DNA of 28,276 nucleotides from Desulfacyla sp964522045 (GCA_964522045.1 CAZFSF010000017.1:1-28276), one strand, 5' to 3'; numbered from the stretch's first letter, positions 1-7,916 are shown. Numbers and translations are program-made. The notes: generated from the letters alone by a model not told the origin.

Positions 1-17
1 TTAGCACAGCCCGGGAC

Positions 18-36
18 CCACCAGTAAAACTGGTGG
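18..36. terminator. Terminator-like hairpin at left edge
   Basis: A perfect inverted repeat with 7-bp arms (CCACCAG / CTGGTGG) and a 5-nt TAAAA loop. A T-rich stretch follows on the plus strand but there is no clean T-run. It could end a gene lying left of the window, or be a small repeat. The function is inferred from shape only. Confidence 0.35.
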
Positions 37-771
37 ATTATGGTTTTATTTAATCCGCACGTAAATTTCAATTTTAGCCACAGATCAATAATACCATATG
101 AGTTCATTTAAGGGTACCTTTTCTTTGGAAAATCAATAAATTGCTAACCAGGAATTCCGTCCACAAGCCTGTTTTATCTATCCTGGTCGAGTCGGGGAGT
201 CGGGGAGAATTTGTGATATTATCATTCAGACAGGCTGATCGAGAGTTGAGATATGTCATGGTTACCACAACCTAAGCAGATGTTGTGATATGAGCTCAAT
301 ACCACACCCAGCCCATATTTGAAATCGGCTTCCGGGCAATCCTCAGAGGCCCCAAGATGTTGTGGTCAATCCTCTGGTGGGATTTCGCCGCATGATGCAG
401 GGTTACCGTTACCCCCGCGTTTTGAGATTTCCAGATTCGGAACAGTGCCAGATCTAATCTTGACTTTTCCGAGGTTAGGCATTGAGGCTGTCAATCCAGC
501 ATTCGGTCAAATTTCCGGTGTGGATTATCGATCCACCTTATGGTTTCCACTTCGTTTACTTTCCCCGAATATCTCTGAATTTTCAGGCAGTATTAGCGCC
601 TGGGTGAAGTTTTTGGTAGCGTCTTTCACATGGGTAAAGAAAAAGAATTGTCTGGAATTTCTGCCAATATTTTCGTCTCCGATGACTCATTGGTTTCTTA
701 GATGTAATATGTTTCGGTCCCGCCAAGAATCTCTGTTTTGATTTTTTCGACGACCTATCTGTTCGCCTTGA

Positions 772-816
772 TTCGATAAGAGCAGTATCAGTGTCTGGAA
801 GATATTTGACCTTCAT
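772..816 (-). pseudogene. DUF2283-like N-terminal fragment
   Basis: Starting from an ATG at 816 the minus strand encodes MKVKYLPDTDTALIE, which resembles the first beta hairpin of small DUF2283 proteins (typically M-K-x-x-Y-x-P-D-T-D-x-L-x-I-E-F). The frame then runs into a Lys/Arg/Ser-rich sequence that does not resemble the family. Protein-like peptides continue in another frame interrupted by stops. DUF2283 proteins are usually 55-75 residues and often sit near toxin-antitoxin genes. This looks like a frameshifted relic; the match is short, so the assignment is tentative. Confidence 0.3.
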
Positions 817-844
817 TGCCCGCCTGCGACGCAATAACTCGGCC

Positions 845-3067
845 TTACGCTCCTTTTTCAGGCGAAAGAGCAGAGAGTTCTATCCTCAACACAATATCCG
901 TTCCTTTGCGAAGGACATCGATCTTTCCGCCGTGTCGATGGATGATGATCTTGGACAGGGGCAGATCATGCACTGTGGATTCCGGTTTTCCTGTAAAACG
1001 GGGAAAAAAGAACTGCTCCAGATCATCTTCTGCCAACCCCTCGGCCCTGTATCTGATTGTAACAACCGGGTTTTCGTCTTCCATCATTGTGGAGACAGAG
1101 AGCTTTTCCCCCTCGGGCATGGACAGGACCGAGTGCTCCAATAGATTATCAAAGACCTTTCTAAGCAACCCCTCATCTCCCTGAATAACAGTGACTGACG
1201 AAGAAAAGGATTCTGCCAGATCAATCCCCTTTGCCTTGATCTGATCTTTCAGATCCTTTAGCGAAGATCGGAGGAGATGGTTCAGATCCACTTCTGACAC
1301 GGAAAGGGTAAACGGCTCTATGGAAGAGAGGATGATCTTTAAGATATGCTCAAGTCGAGCTACCTCTTCCACGATGATACCCGCAAATTCCCGAGATTTA
1401 TCATCCTCAGAAAGGGAGTCTCTGAGTCGGCGCGCAAAACCGCCGGCAGTGGTCAGAGGGTTTCTCATTTCATGGGCAAACCGCGCCGATATTTCGCCCA
1501 ATACTTTGACCTCCTCGCTCCGCAGGGCCGCTTCCTGAAGCCTTTTCAGCTCGGTAATGTCCACCATGATCCCTTCAAGCCATTTGAGCCTCCCCTTATC
1601 ATCTTTGAAGGGAATGGCCCGATCTATAAATGTGAGTCCGTGTCCCTTCTTGTCTCTCACTTCCCGTTCAACGTGAAACCCCTTTGAATTCTCTTTCAAG
1701 GTTCTCAGTATCTCTTCACCCTGTGCCCTGTTACACCCCCAGATCTTTTCCTCCCAAAACCTGCGGTTCCCGACCACTTCATCGGCGGTATATCCTAATT
1801 TTTCGGTAAAATAGGGATTGATAAACTCCGTGGTCCCATCATATAAGATCCTGTATACGCTGAGCGGCAGATTATCAACCAGGGTGCGATATTTTTCCTC
1901 CGAAGAGACCAGATCTGCGGTTCTTTCCCGGACTCTCTTCTCCAAAGTCTTCGCATAATCCTCTTTTTGCTTCTCTCTTTCTTTTAGGGAATCCAGCATG
2001 GTATTCAGAGATTGGGTCAACAGTCCGATTTCATCGTCAGGACATGACTCCAGACGGGTCTCCCTCTTTCCCTCGGCTATCTCCTCGGCCTTGGTTACGA
2101 TGTCCTCTATGGGCCGAATGAATAGTATGGCAACCGCCCATATCAGGGCAAAAGAGATGAGAATCCCGGCTACCCCCACAAAAATCATCAGATTTCTTGT
2201 CTTTGACAATCGCCCGACGATTGACAAACGGGTTGCGTTGATTTCCACCACGGCCACTACATCTCCGAAGTAGTCTCTTATGGGCCCCACCAAGATGCAG
2301 CTTGCTGGATGGCTGGGTGGGGAAATTGAGATTATCGGGTTTTCAGGTGGGCCGCCAGCGAGATGTTTGGCCGGGCAGGAAGCCTTTACCTCTCGCATGG
2401 TGGTGGAAAGAAGAGTGTAGGATTCACCCTTTTTTTCATATACGGTGAGATCGGCGCCCCAGCTCTCCTTGAGATCTTCTAAAAAGGGCCTCCCAAACGG
2501 GTATCCGATCTCAAAACTTCCCGCCAGCTTACCCCTGTAATATACAGGGGCAACCCCTCGAATGCCTAAGCCTGTCGGGCCCCATTCGAGACTCGCTATT
2601 CCCCTGCCACTTTTCATGACATCCATGATCGACTTTCTGTAAGAGATCTTCTCTCCAGGCATATCCGGGGCATGCACTCGTAGAAAAGACTGTCCGGGAG
2701 GGATATGAAAATGGAACTGCCTGATCCCGAAATCTTTTTTGAGGCGTTCATACAGAGGCAAGACGTAGTCATAAAGGGTCTTAAATTCTTTATTTGCCAA
2801 TAACTCCTGGACCCGAGGATCCTCAGCAACGATGGTGGCCATGGAAAGGGCCTGGACTCCCTTGTGCCGGATCCTCGTCAAAAAGAGGTGGTAGAAATCG
2901 AGGATCTCCTTTCGCTCTTCCCGCTTAATGATATCTTGCTGGGAACTCAGGCCGATATATACCAACATCGTAGTTCCAACGAAGGAAAAGAGAAGAAAGG
3001 GGATCAAGAGCTTCCATTTCAAACTGATACCCTGGATTCTGTATATGAAGTCAGATAGCATAGCCAT
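845..3067 (-). CDS. Membrane sensor histidine kinase with degenerate ATPase domain
   Basis: This 740-residue protein has the layout of a membrane sensor kinase. There is a TM segment at about 18-39, an extracytoplasmic dCache-like sensor at about 40-290, a second TM at about 292-317, HAMP at about 317-370, a coiled coil, PAS at about 388-507, then HisKA with the phospho-acceptor His532 in an intact H-box (FAHEMRNPL). The C-terminal HATPase_c domain is unusual. The essential N-box Asn is His645 (NLLEH), the G1-box Asp is Tyr673 (IRYRAEG), and the G2 glycines are replaced around 697-703 (STVHDLP); the F-box and HGG tail remain. It may not bind ATP normally. The start lies 3 bp after the mtgA stop, suggesting translational coupling. 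No response regulator gene is adjacent. An alternative start is the ATG two codons downstream. Confidence 0.9.
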   Translation of the reverse strand: MAMLSDFIYRIQGISLKWKLLIPFLLFSFVGTTMLVYIGLSSQQDIIKREERKEILDFYHLFLTRIRHKGVQALSMATIVAEDPRVQELLANKEFKTLYDYVLPLYERLKKDFGIRQFHFHIPPGQSFLRVHAPDMPGEKISYRKSIMDVMKSGRGIASLEWGPTGLGIRGVAPVYYRGKLAGSFEIGYPFGRPFLEDLKESWGADLTVYEKKGESYTLLSTTMREVKASCPAKHLAGGPPENPIISISPPSHPASCILVGPIRDYFGDVVAVVEINATRLSIVGRLSKTRNLMIFVGVAGILISFALIWAVAILFIRPIEDIVTKAEEIAEGKRETRLESCPDDEIGLLTQSLNTMLDSLKEREKQKEDYAKTLEKRVRERTADLVSSEEKYRTLVDNLPLSVYRILYDGTTEFINPYFTEKLGYTADEVVGNRRFWEEKIWGCNRAQGEEILRTLKENSKGFHVEREVRDKKGHGLTFIDRAIPFKDDKGRLKWLEGIMVDITELKRLQEAALRSEEVKVLGEISARFAHEMRNPLTTAGGFARRLRDSLSEDDKSREFAGIIVEEVARLEHILKIILSSIEPFTLSVSEVDLNHLLRSSLKDLKDQIKAKGIDLAESFSSSVTVIQGDEGLLRKVFDNLLEHSVLSMPEGEKLSVSTMMEDENPVVTIRYRAEGLAEDDLEQFFFPRFTGKPESTVHDLPLSKIIIHRHGGKIDVLRKGTDIVLRIELSALSPEKGA

Positions 3068-3070
3068 AAT

Positions 3071-3784
3071 TCAATTGCCGTACGAGACCAGGGGCATTTT
3101 ATTGATGTCCTGGAGGATTCTTCTCTGTCTTTTCAATACATAAGGACTTGGATTGTTTGGAGACCAGCGGTGTGGGCTCGGGAGGATGGCCGCTAACAGG
3201 GCGGCCTGGCGCCGGGAAACATGGGCGGATGAAATGTGGAAATAGGTCCTTGAGGCTGCTTCGACCCCCATGATCCCCTTTCCCAAGTCCACCGTGTTCA
3301 GATAGATCTCAAGGATCCTTTCCTTGCTCCAGAATATCTCAACAAGGACTGTATAGTAGGCCTCTAAGATCTTTCTCAATAAGCTTCTGGCGGGCCAGAG
3401 AAATACGGTTCTTGCCATCTGCATGCTAATCGTACTTGCGCCCCTGAAACCCTTCCTTGAAACCATATCTCTCATGGCTTCATTGATCTCCGTAAAATCA
3501 AATCCATTATGAGACAAAAATCGTTGATCTTCACCTGCAAGAACCGCCTTTCTGATATGGGGAGCTATCTCGTTTAGCGGACGCCATTCATTTATAGACG
3601 CTCCCTGCTTACCGGACCCCATGTTCCGGATTCCCTCCCAGGCGATCATCATGGTAAAGGGTGGGTTTATAAACCGCAACAAGATCACCTGTAGCAGGCT
3701 CAAGATCACAAGAACGAACAGAGCCATCCCTATCCATTTCAGGATACGGGGCAAGAACCTCTTTTTCCTCTTCTTCTTGGGCAA
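3071..3784 (-). CDS. mtgA: Monofunctional peptidoglycan glycosyltransferase
   Basis: A GT51 enzyme that polymerises lipid II into glycan strands at the outer face of the cytoplasmic membrane. A very basic N-terminus (KKKRKKRF) precedes one TM anchor at about 15-37. The catalytic motif EDQRFLSHNGFD starts at 85 with the presumed catalytic Glu85. It is followed by GASTISMQ (115-122), RKILEAY (about 137-143) and KERILEIYLN (154-163), all GT51 hallmarks. There is no transpeptidase domain, and 237 residues is normal for MtgA. The start is 7 bp after the mazG stop and the kinase gene begins 3 bp after its own stop, so it belongs to the leftward operon. The catalytic motifs are complete. Confidence 0.94.
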   Translation of the reverse strand: MPKKKRKKRFLPRILKWIGMALFVLVILSLLQVILLRFINPPFTMMIAWEGIRNMGSGKQGASINEWRPLNEIAPHIRKAVLAGEDQRFLSHNGFDFTEINEAMRDMVSRKGFRGASTISMQMARTVFLWPARSLLRKILEAYYTVLVEIFWSKERILEIYLNTVDLGKGIMGVEAASRTYFHISSAHVSRRQAALLAAILPSPHRWSPNNPSPYVLKRQRRILQDINKMPLVSYGN

Positions 3785-3791
3785 AACAGCT

Positions 3792-4589
3792 TTACCCCTG
3801 ATCTTCCTTCACGTCTTCCCATACCCGGTTCATCTGATCCAGGGTGGCCTCTTCCAGCCCTATTCCGGAATCGGCTAATCGTGCTTCCATCTTCTCAAAA
3901 CGCTCTAAAAACTTCTGATTCCCCTTTCTCAGAAGATTTTCGGCATTTGAGCCCGAGTGTCTTGCCAAATTCGTCAGGCTAAAAAGAAGATCACCCATCT
4001 CCTCGACAATACCTTCCTGATCACCATCCTTTATGGCAGACCCTAATTCCTCAACCTCTTCCTGGACCTTTGCCCAGATCTCTCCCCTATTTGCCCAATC
4101 AAACCCGACCTTGGAGGCCCTTTCACTCAATCTGTGCGCCCTTAAGAGGGCCGGTAAACCTGAAGGGATACTCTGAAGCAAAAACGAAGTGTTTTTGGGC
4201 TTCCCCTTTTCCGTCCTCTTTATCTTTACCCAGTTGGATGAAACATCTTCAGGGCTCTCTACCCTTGTGTTGCCGAAAACATGGGGGTGCCTGCGGGTCA
4301 TCTTTTCGGTGATCCCTTCAACGACCTCATTAAGATCAAATTCTCCCCTCTCTGATGCTAATTGGGCCAAAAAAAGGATTTGAAACAGAAGATCACCTAA
4401 CTCTGAGCAAACCTCCTCTGGCGATGAGCCTTCGAGGGCGTCTAAGACCTCATAGGCCTCTTCAAGAAGGTATATCTTAATGGTGGAATCTGTTTGCCTG
4501 GCATCCCACGGGCAGCCGCCAGGACCTCTGAGCCTGGCCACCAACTCCACGAGAGATCGAATTGCACCTGCTAATCTATCTGTGTCCAT
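3792..4589 (-). CDS. mazG: Nucleoside triphosphate pyrophosphohydrolase MazG
   Basis: MazG hydrolyses (d)NTPs to NMP and pyrophosphate, clearing aberrant nucleotides. Two MazG helical domains are visible, each with an EExxE...ExGD metal-binding set: LLEEAYEVLDA with SELGDLLFQI in the first half, and VQEEVEELGSA with EEMGDLLFSL in the second. The GGCPWDxxQT motif is near the N-terminus. I place the start at the ATG at 4589, giving 265 residues, close to the E. coli protein. An upstream in-frame ATG at 4655 would add 22 Ser/Arg-rich residues lying wholly inside cvpA and unlike the family. The chosen start overlaps the end of cvpA by 14 bp, pointing to coupled translation. Confidence 0.93.
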   Translation of the reverse strand: MDTDRLAGAIRSLVELVARLRGPGGCPWDARQTDSTIKIYLLEEAYEVLDALEGSSPEEVCSELGDLLFQILFLAQLASERGEFDLNEVVEGITEKMTRRHPHVFGNTRVESPEDVSSNWVKIKRTEKGKPKNTSFLLQSIPSGLPALLRAHRLSERASKVGFDWANRGEIWAKVQEEVEELGSAIKDGDQEGIVEEMGDLLFSLTNLARHSGSNAENLLRKGNQKFLERFEKMEARLADSGIGLEEATLDQMNRVWEDVKEDQG

Positions 4590-5145
4590 CTGTCCCGGAG
4601 GCGCCCTCGATCTTTTCCGAAATGGACTGCTCGATCCTTTCCTTCTGCTCGACAAATTGCTTCTTCAAATTCTGATAGGCCCCGGGAGACAGGAGTCCAA
4701 CGATAGACTGATAAGAATTGATAATGATTGGCGCCAGTTTTGAATCAGCTATGAGATTTGACTTCGAAGGGACAAAAAAGGTAAGTAAAACAATGGCAAA
4801 ATAGGTTATGATAACACCTTTTAAAACAGCCAGGACAGCACCTAAGGTTCTGTCTGCCCAGCCTAAAAAGATCTTCTTGACTAACTTTTTCAGCAACCAG
4901 CCAACAACATTACAAAGGACAAGGACAACCAAAAAAATAAGCCCAAAACTGATCAAGGGAAGAAATTTCCCTGATGGAAGAAAGGGCTTCAAAAAATCCG
5001 TCATCTGCGGTTGATAATGAGAAGCAAGCCAGATGCCTAAGATGACCCCTGCAAGAGATCCCACCTCACGGATAAATCCCCGGAATATGCCGCGCACTAT
5101 CAAAAAAACCATGCAGGCAATGATGATCACGTCAAGCAGATTCAT
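4576..5145 (-). CDS. cvpA: CvpA family membrane protein
   Basis: A 189-residue integral membrane protein of the CvpA family, named for colicin V production but more broadly tied to envelope homeostasis. Four hydrophobic segments are visible at about 5-22, 28-44, 62-86 and 100-124. The first is followed by the family-typical RGIFRGFIREVGSL, and the third-fourth loop contains WADRTLGAVLAVLKG. A charged cytoplasmic tail closes the protein. Its 3' end overlaps mazG. In related bacteria cvpA often sits beside mutS2 and mazG; mutS2 is absent here, with a repeat-bearing gap upstream. No strong ribosome binding site is visible (AGGA is 11 nt from the ATG). Confidence 0.88.
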   Translation of the reverse strand: MNLLDVIIIACMVFLIVRGIFRGFIREVGSLAGVILGIWLASHYQPQMTDFLKPFLPSGKFLPLISFGLIFLVVLVLCNVVGWLLKKLVKKIFLGWADRTLGAVLAVLKGVIITYFAIVLLTFFVPSKSNLIADSKLAPIIINSYQSIVGLLSPGAYQNLKKQFVEQKERIEQSISEKIEGASGTDGHR

Positions 5146-5174
5146 ATGGCTTTTATCCTAAGAGTAATCGGTTC

Positions 5175-5208
5175 CGCGTTTCCCGTCACTGCGGGATTCA
5201 AGGTTAAA
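5175..5208. repeat. Dispersed hairpin repeat, copy A
   Basis: In the 124-bp gap between yhhQ and cvpA, the plus strand carries TCCCG (5181-5185), six unpaired bases and CGGGA (5192-5196), then TTCAAGGTTA. The same layout (GCG, TCCCG, 7-8 nt, GGGATT, then an AGTGG-like tail) recurs near 21474 and 27923, always between genes. It may be a REP-like element. It sits in the transcribed gap and could also act as a weak terminator or processing site. Confidence 0.45.
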
Positions 5209-5269
5209 AGGTTTTCGTCTATCGATATCCTTAACTCCATAGCATAATACAAGGAAATCTTCAAGAACT

Positions 5270-5983
5270 TCAACGTCTAATCAGCAATGGGTTGAAATGC
5301 GTGTCGTGATCATAGACATCTAATCCTTCATGTCGCTTTAAAAAGCCCACCACCTTATATGTAACAGGTGTAGCAGCAGCTTCATAGGCTGATTTAACAA
5401 GCCATTGTGTAATGATGGCAAGGATCAAGGCCCTGATTGGGATGGTTCCGGCAAAGGCCAAAATTATAAAAACTGAGGAATCGACCCCCTGACCCAACAG
5501 TGTGGAAGCTATAGTGCGGGTCCACAACCAGCGGCCACCTGTGGCGATTTTCATCTTTGCCATGACATAGGCGTTACAGAACTCTCCAACGAGATAGGCC
5601 AAAAAAGAGGCAGTTAGGAGCCTTGGCGCATACCCCAATATTCGCTCGTAAGCGGTTTGCCCATCCCAGAATGAAGCCGGGGGAATTATCTGGCCCAACC
5701 AGATAGCGATGACGGCCAAGAGATTGCAGAAAAATCCTAACCAGATGACTTTTCTCGCCTCGGAGTATCCATACACTTCGGTCAGGACATCCCCCGTGAT
5801 ATAACTCACAGGGAATATGATTACGCCTGCGGGCAAAATTAGCCCCAGCACCCCTATCAATTTCACTGAAGTTATATTCGCGGTAATCAGGCTGGTTATA
5901 AATACGGCAACCACCACCACAAACCATAAAGAATACCGGTTCTTGGTGCTTATGTTTTTGAGTTCCTTCTTCATTTTTCCCAT
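5270..5983 (-). CDS. yhhQ: Queuosine precursor transporter, YhhQ family
   Basis: A member of the Vut_1/YhhQ family (PF02592), which imports queuosine precursors such as preQ0 and preQ1. Six hydrophobic segments are visible. The family signature lies in the first third: TANITSVKLIGVLGL, then FPVSYITGDVLTEVYGY, followed by RKVIWLGF. Later segments include LGQGVDSSVFIILAF and a C-terminal amphipathic tail. I place the start at the ATG at 5983 (237 residues). The longer frame opens at a TTG at 6028 inside a 24-bp near-palindrome, and its extra residues do not resemble the family; an ATG at 5974 is also possible. DUF4301 lies immediately upstream. Whether the host makes queuosine de novo cannot be told from this window. 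Confidence 0.9.
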   Translation of the reverse strand: MGKMKKELKNISTKNRYSLWFVVVVAVFITSLITANITSVKLIGVLGLILPAGVIIFPVSYITGDVLTEVYGYSEARKVIWLGFFCNLLAVIAIWLGQIIPPASFWDGQTAYERILGYAPRLLTASFLAYLVGEFCNAYVMAKMKIATGGRWLWTRTIASTLLGQGVDSSVFIILAFAGTIPIRALILAIITQWLVKSAYEAAATPVTYKVVGFLKRHEGLDVYDHDTHFNPLLIRR

Positions 5984-6003
5984 TTTGAATCCAAGAAAAT
6001 GCC

Positions 6004-6027
6004 TGAACCACGCCTTGGCGTGGTTCA
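6004..6027. repeat. Near-perfect 24-bp palindrome between DUF4301 and yhhQ
   Basis: Perfect 11-bp arms (TGAACCACGCC / GGCGTGGTTCA) are separated by TT. On the transcribed minus strand it lies 5 bp after the DUF4301 stop and about 20 bp before the preferred yhhQ ATG, followed by a short T-run (GGCATTTT). It could be an intercistronic terminator/attenuator, an mRNA-stability hairpin or a protein-binding site. Its position argues against the TTG start of yhhQ. Confidence 0.6.
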
Positions 6028-6031
6028 AGCC

Positions 6032-7606
6032 CTAACCGGGCTGGTGCTCTTTTCGAAGCAGGTCATTCACGGTCTTAACAGGATTAAAAGTGATACCCGG
6101 AACTTCCACAAAAAGCGTAATCCATCGTGCCATGGACCCGTTCCATAGTCCCGGGTGCTCCAACGCCTTGAGATCTCTTCCATCTTTTGATTTCTGTGAG
6201 ATAACAACGGCCTTTGGATCAACAAACCTATTCAGATCAAAGGGCCTGCCCTGCCAATCGCGAACACCACATACAAGATCTACCGGATTGAAATGGGTAG
6301 AGGCCTCGAGGATGTCCCGCTGTTCTTTGGAATCAAGATCGATCTGGACGGTTTCCACTATCTGAAGGGACCTTTCGCCGGTTTCGTCTTCCACCCAAAA
6401 AGGGCCGCCACCAGGTTCCCCTCTATTTTTTACCATTCCGCAAACCCTTACAGGACGATCAAGCCTCTCCATCAGATAAGTCCTCTTAGCCTCAGGGGGT
6501 GCGCTCTTTATAAGTTCGGGGACTGAAAGCAGAAGTTTATCCTCTAAAAAAGCGGCAGCCTCGGCCAAAAGCTGATGGTCTATATCGCCCGATGCCAGTC
6601 TTTTCATATAACCACGGATCTGATTCCGGGTGGAAATCAGGTAACCGCCCGTGATCTTTTTCCATCTGAAGGTCTCAGGTTTAAGATAATCGGGGACTAC
6701 GTTGTCTATATTTTTTATGAAGATGATATCCCCATCTATATTATTCAGGTTTTTGAGCAAGGCCCCATGCCCCCCCGGCCTAAACAACAACTTTCCATCC
6801 TCTTGCCGGAAAGGCGTATTATCCAATGTAACCGCAAGGGTATCGGTGGATTTTGCCTGCATGGAAAAGGAAATATCATAGCGCACACCATATCTCTCTT
6901 CATAGATAGGTCTATCTGCTTTAAAAGAGGAGTCGAACCCATTCAAATGTTCCTGTGACACTGTAAGATGAAGAGGACACAGTCCATCTTCATCCGCCAC
7001 ATAGGAAGCGGCCTCAACTAAGTGCTCTTCAAAGGCCGTCCGACTCCCCTCCGGATACTCGTGAAACTTAAGCAGCCCTTTCGGAAGATTTGCATAATCG
7101 AGGCCATCATCTGTGAGAAGAAAGCGGAGGATATCTCTGAAACATCCCGTTTCTAATAGTGTATCTACATTGAAACCCTGACCGGATAATACCGATTTGA
7201 GTTCCCTGAAAAATGCGAATTTTTTTAGCCCGTCCATAAAATCAAGGAGCTGCTTTGCGTCTCCATCTCCCGCAGACGCCCTCATGGAAACCTCATCCCC
7301 CGTGATTTCTTTCTCCTGATTCAGGTACCGAAGGAGAACCTTGAACATCCTTGAGGCCGCGCCTGATGCTGGAACAAACTTGACGCAGTTATACCCGGCC
7401 CCCTCCCTCTCATAGATCTCGAGCAGAGAGGTCTTCTTTTCCGGGGCAAAAACCATAATGCCATCCCCAACCGTACAGGGGCCACCTAATTTAAGAAAGG
7501 GTTTAGGCATTTTAAACAAATCCAGTTGCCTATGGACCTCATCAATAGTAAGTCCGTGCTCCTCTATCTGTCTAAGATCCTTATCGGCAAAGACATCTTT
7601 GTCCAT
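6032..7606 (-). CDS. DUF4301 family protein (possible sugar-nucleotidyltransferase fold)
   Basis: A 524-residue protein that I recognise as DUF4301 (PF14134), a family of unknown function known mainly from Bacteroidetes and anaerobic proteobacteria. Near residue 78 is VPASGAASRMFK, which resembles the G-x-G-x-R-M loop of nucleotidyl/UDP-sugar transferases. Other conserved-looking stretches are KFHEYPEGSRTAFEEHLVEA, FRPGGHGALLKNLNN and IFIKNIDNVVPD, the last two recalling UDP-sugar pyrophosphorylases. The start at 7606 is well supported: AGGAG lies 6 nt upstream. A longer frame to 7684 would translate intergenic tandem repeats. It is the first gene of the leftward cluster. No signal peptide or membrane segment is visible. 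Substrate and reaction are unknown. Confidence 0.85.
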   Translation of the reverse strand: MDKDVFADKDLRQIEEHGLTIDEVHRQLDLFKMPKPFLKLGGPCTVGDGIMVFAPEKKTSLLEIYEREGAGYNCVKFVPASGAASRMFKVLLRYLNQEKEITGDEVSMRASAGDGDAKQLLDFMDGLKKFAFFRELKSVLSGQGFNVDTLLETGCFRDILRFLLTDDGLDYANLPKGLLKFHEYPEGSRTAFEEHLVEAASYVADEDGLCPLHLTVSQEHLNGFDSSFKADRPIYEERYGVRYDISFSMQAKSTDTLAVTLDNTPFRQEDGKLLFRPGGHGALLKNLNNIDGDIIFIKNIDNVVPDYLKPETFRWKKITGGYLISTRNQIRGYMKRLASGDIDHQLLAEAAAFLEDKLLLSVPELIKSAPPEAKRTYLMERLDRPVRVCGMVKNRGEPGGGPFWVEDETGERSLQIVETVQIDLDSKEQRDILEASTHFNPVDLVCGVRDWQGRPFDLNRFVDPKAVVISQKSKDGRDLKALEHPGLWNGSMARWITLFVEVPGITFNPVKTVNDLLRKEHQPG

Positions 7607-7652
7607 CTGCAACTCCTTGCACAACTTGCTCCAACGGTTAGCACCCATCCAC

Positions 7653-7696
7653 GTTTCAAGTTTCAAGTTCCCAATCCCCAGCATCCAGCATCCAGT
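7653..7696. repeat. Simple tandem repeats upstream of DUF4301
   Basis: Two adjacent short tandem repeats: TTTCAAG twice at 7654-7667, and CCAGCAT twice plus a partial unit at 7678-7696. Such low-complexity tracts are common between genes in this kind of genome. They lie just upstream of the DUF4301 ribosome binding site and explain the spurious N-terminal extension of that frame. Confidence 0.7.
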
Positions 7697-7800
7697 AAAT
7701 GTTGATAGTCAAGCAGTCCGGATGTCAACAAAAAAATGAACAGACATCCAAGAAATAGGGACAGAATGACATGCGACCTTAAGGATATATTAGAAATTTA

Positions 7801-7851
7801 TATGGAATTTATAAAATTTGTAACTATAATAATTAAGTTTCGATTCGAAAC
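7801..7851 (+). promoter_or_regulatory. Possible ftsH promoter with overlapping palindrome
   Basis: A perfect -10 hexamer TATAAT lies at 7825-7830; the region about 17 nt upstream is only a weak -35. Seven bases downstream is GTTTCGATTCGAAAC (7837-7851), a perfect 7-bp inverted repeat around one base, placed where an operator would cover the transcription start. The leader would be about 130 nt. No match to the sigma-32 consensus was seen. Regulation is inferred. Confidence 0.35.
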
Positions 7852-7877
7852 GTTGATTTGCTTAAGTAAACAACAGA

Positions 7878-7916
7878 CTGAGACCTTTGCAAAAAGCCCT
7901 CTTTTGAAGGTCTCAG
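7878..7916. repeat. Hairpin repeat with GAGACCTTTG core, copy 1
   Basis: Arms CTGAGACCTT (7878-7887) and AAGGTCTCAG (7907-7916) pair perfectly. After a two-base bulge, CAAAA pairs with TTTTG around a 7-nt loop. The left arm GAGACCTTTGCAAAA closely matches GAGACCTTTGAAAAA at 21428-21442. It may be a MITE-like or insertion-sequence end remnant. It also lies in the ftsH leader, so it could affect expression. Confidence 0.55.

Larger units (their letters stand above)
1..844. other. Gene-poor region with decayed coding scraps
   Basis: No convincing intact gene is seen. Open frames on the plus strand have odd composition (many Pro, Ser, Phe and Cys) and match no family I know. On the minus strand, protein-like fragments are scattered over different frames: a DUF2283-like start at 772-816, and a 53-codon open stretch at 525-686 with natural-looking composition but no normal start codon. 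An 8-bp unit (GAGTCGGG) is repeated in tandem at 189-204. The pattern suggests one or more small genes broken by frameshifts, or simply non-coding sequence downstream of the histidine kinase gene. Confidence 0.4.

Noticed and set aside
319..741. 140-codon plus-strand open frame at the left edge
   Set aside because: Composition is unlike real proteins, there is no good ribosome binding site and no family resemblance; the opposite strand holds more protein-like fragments.
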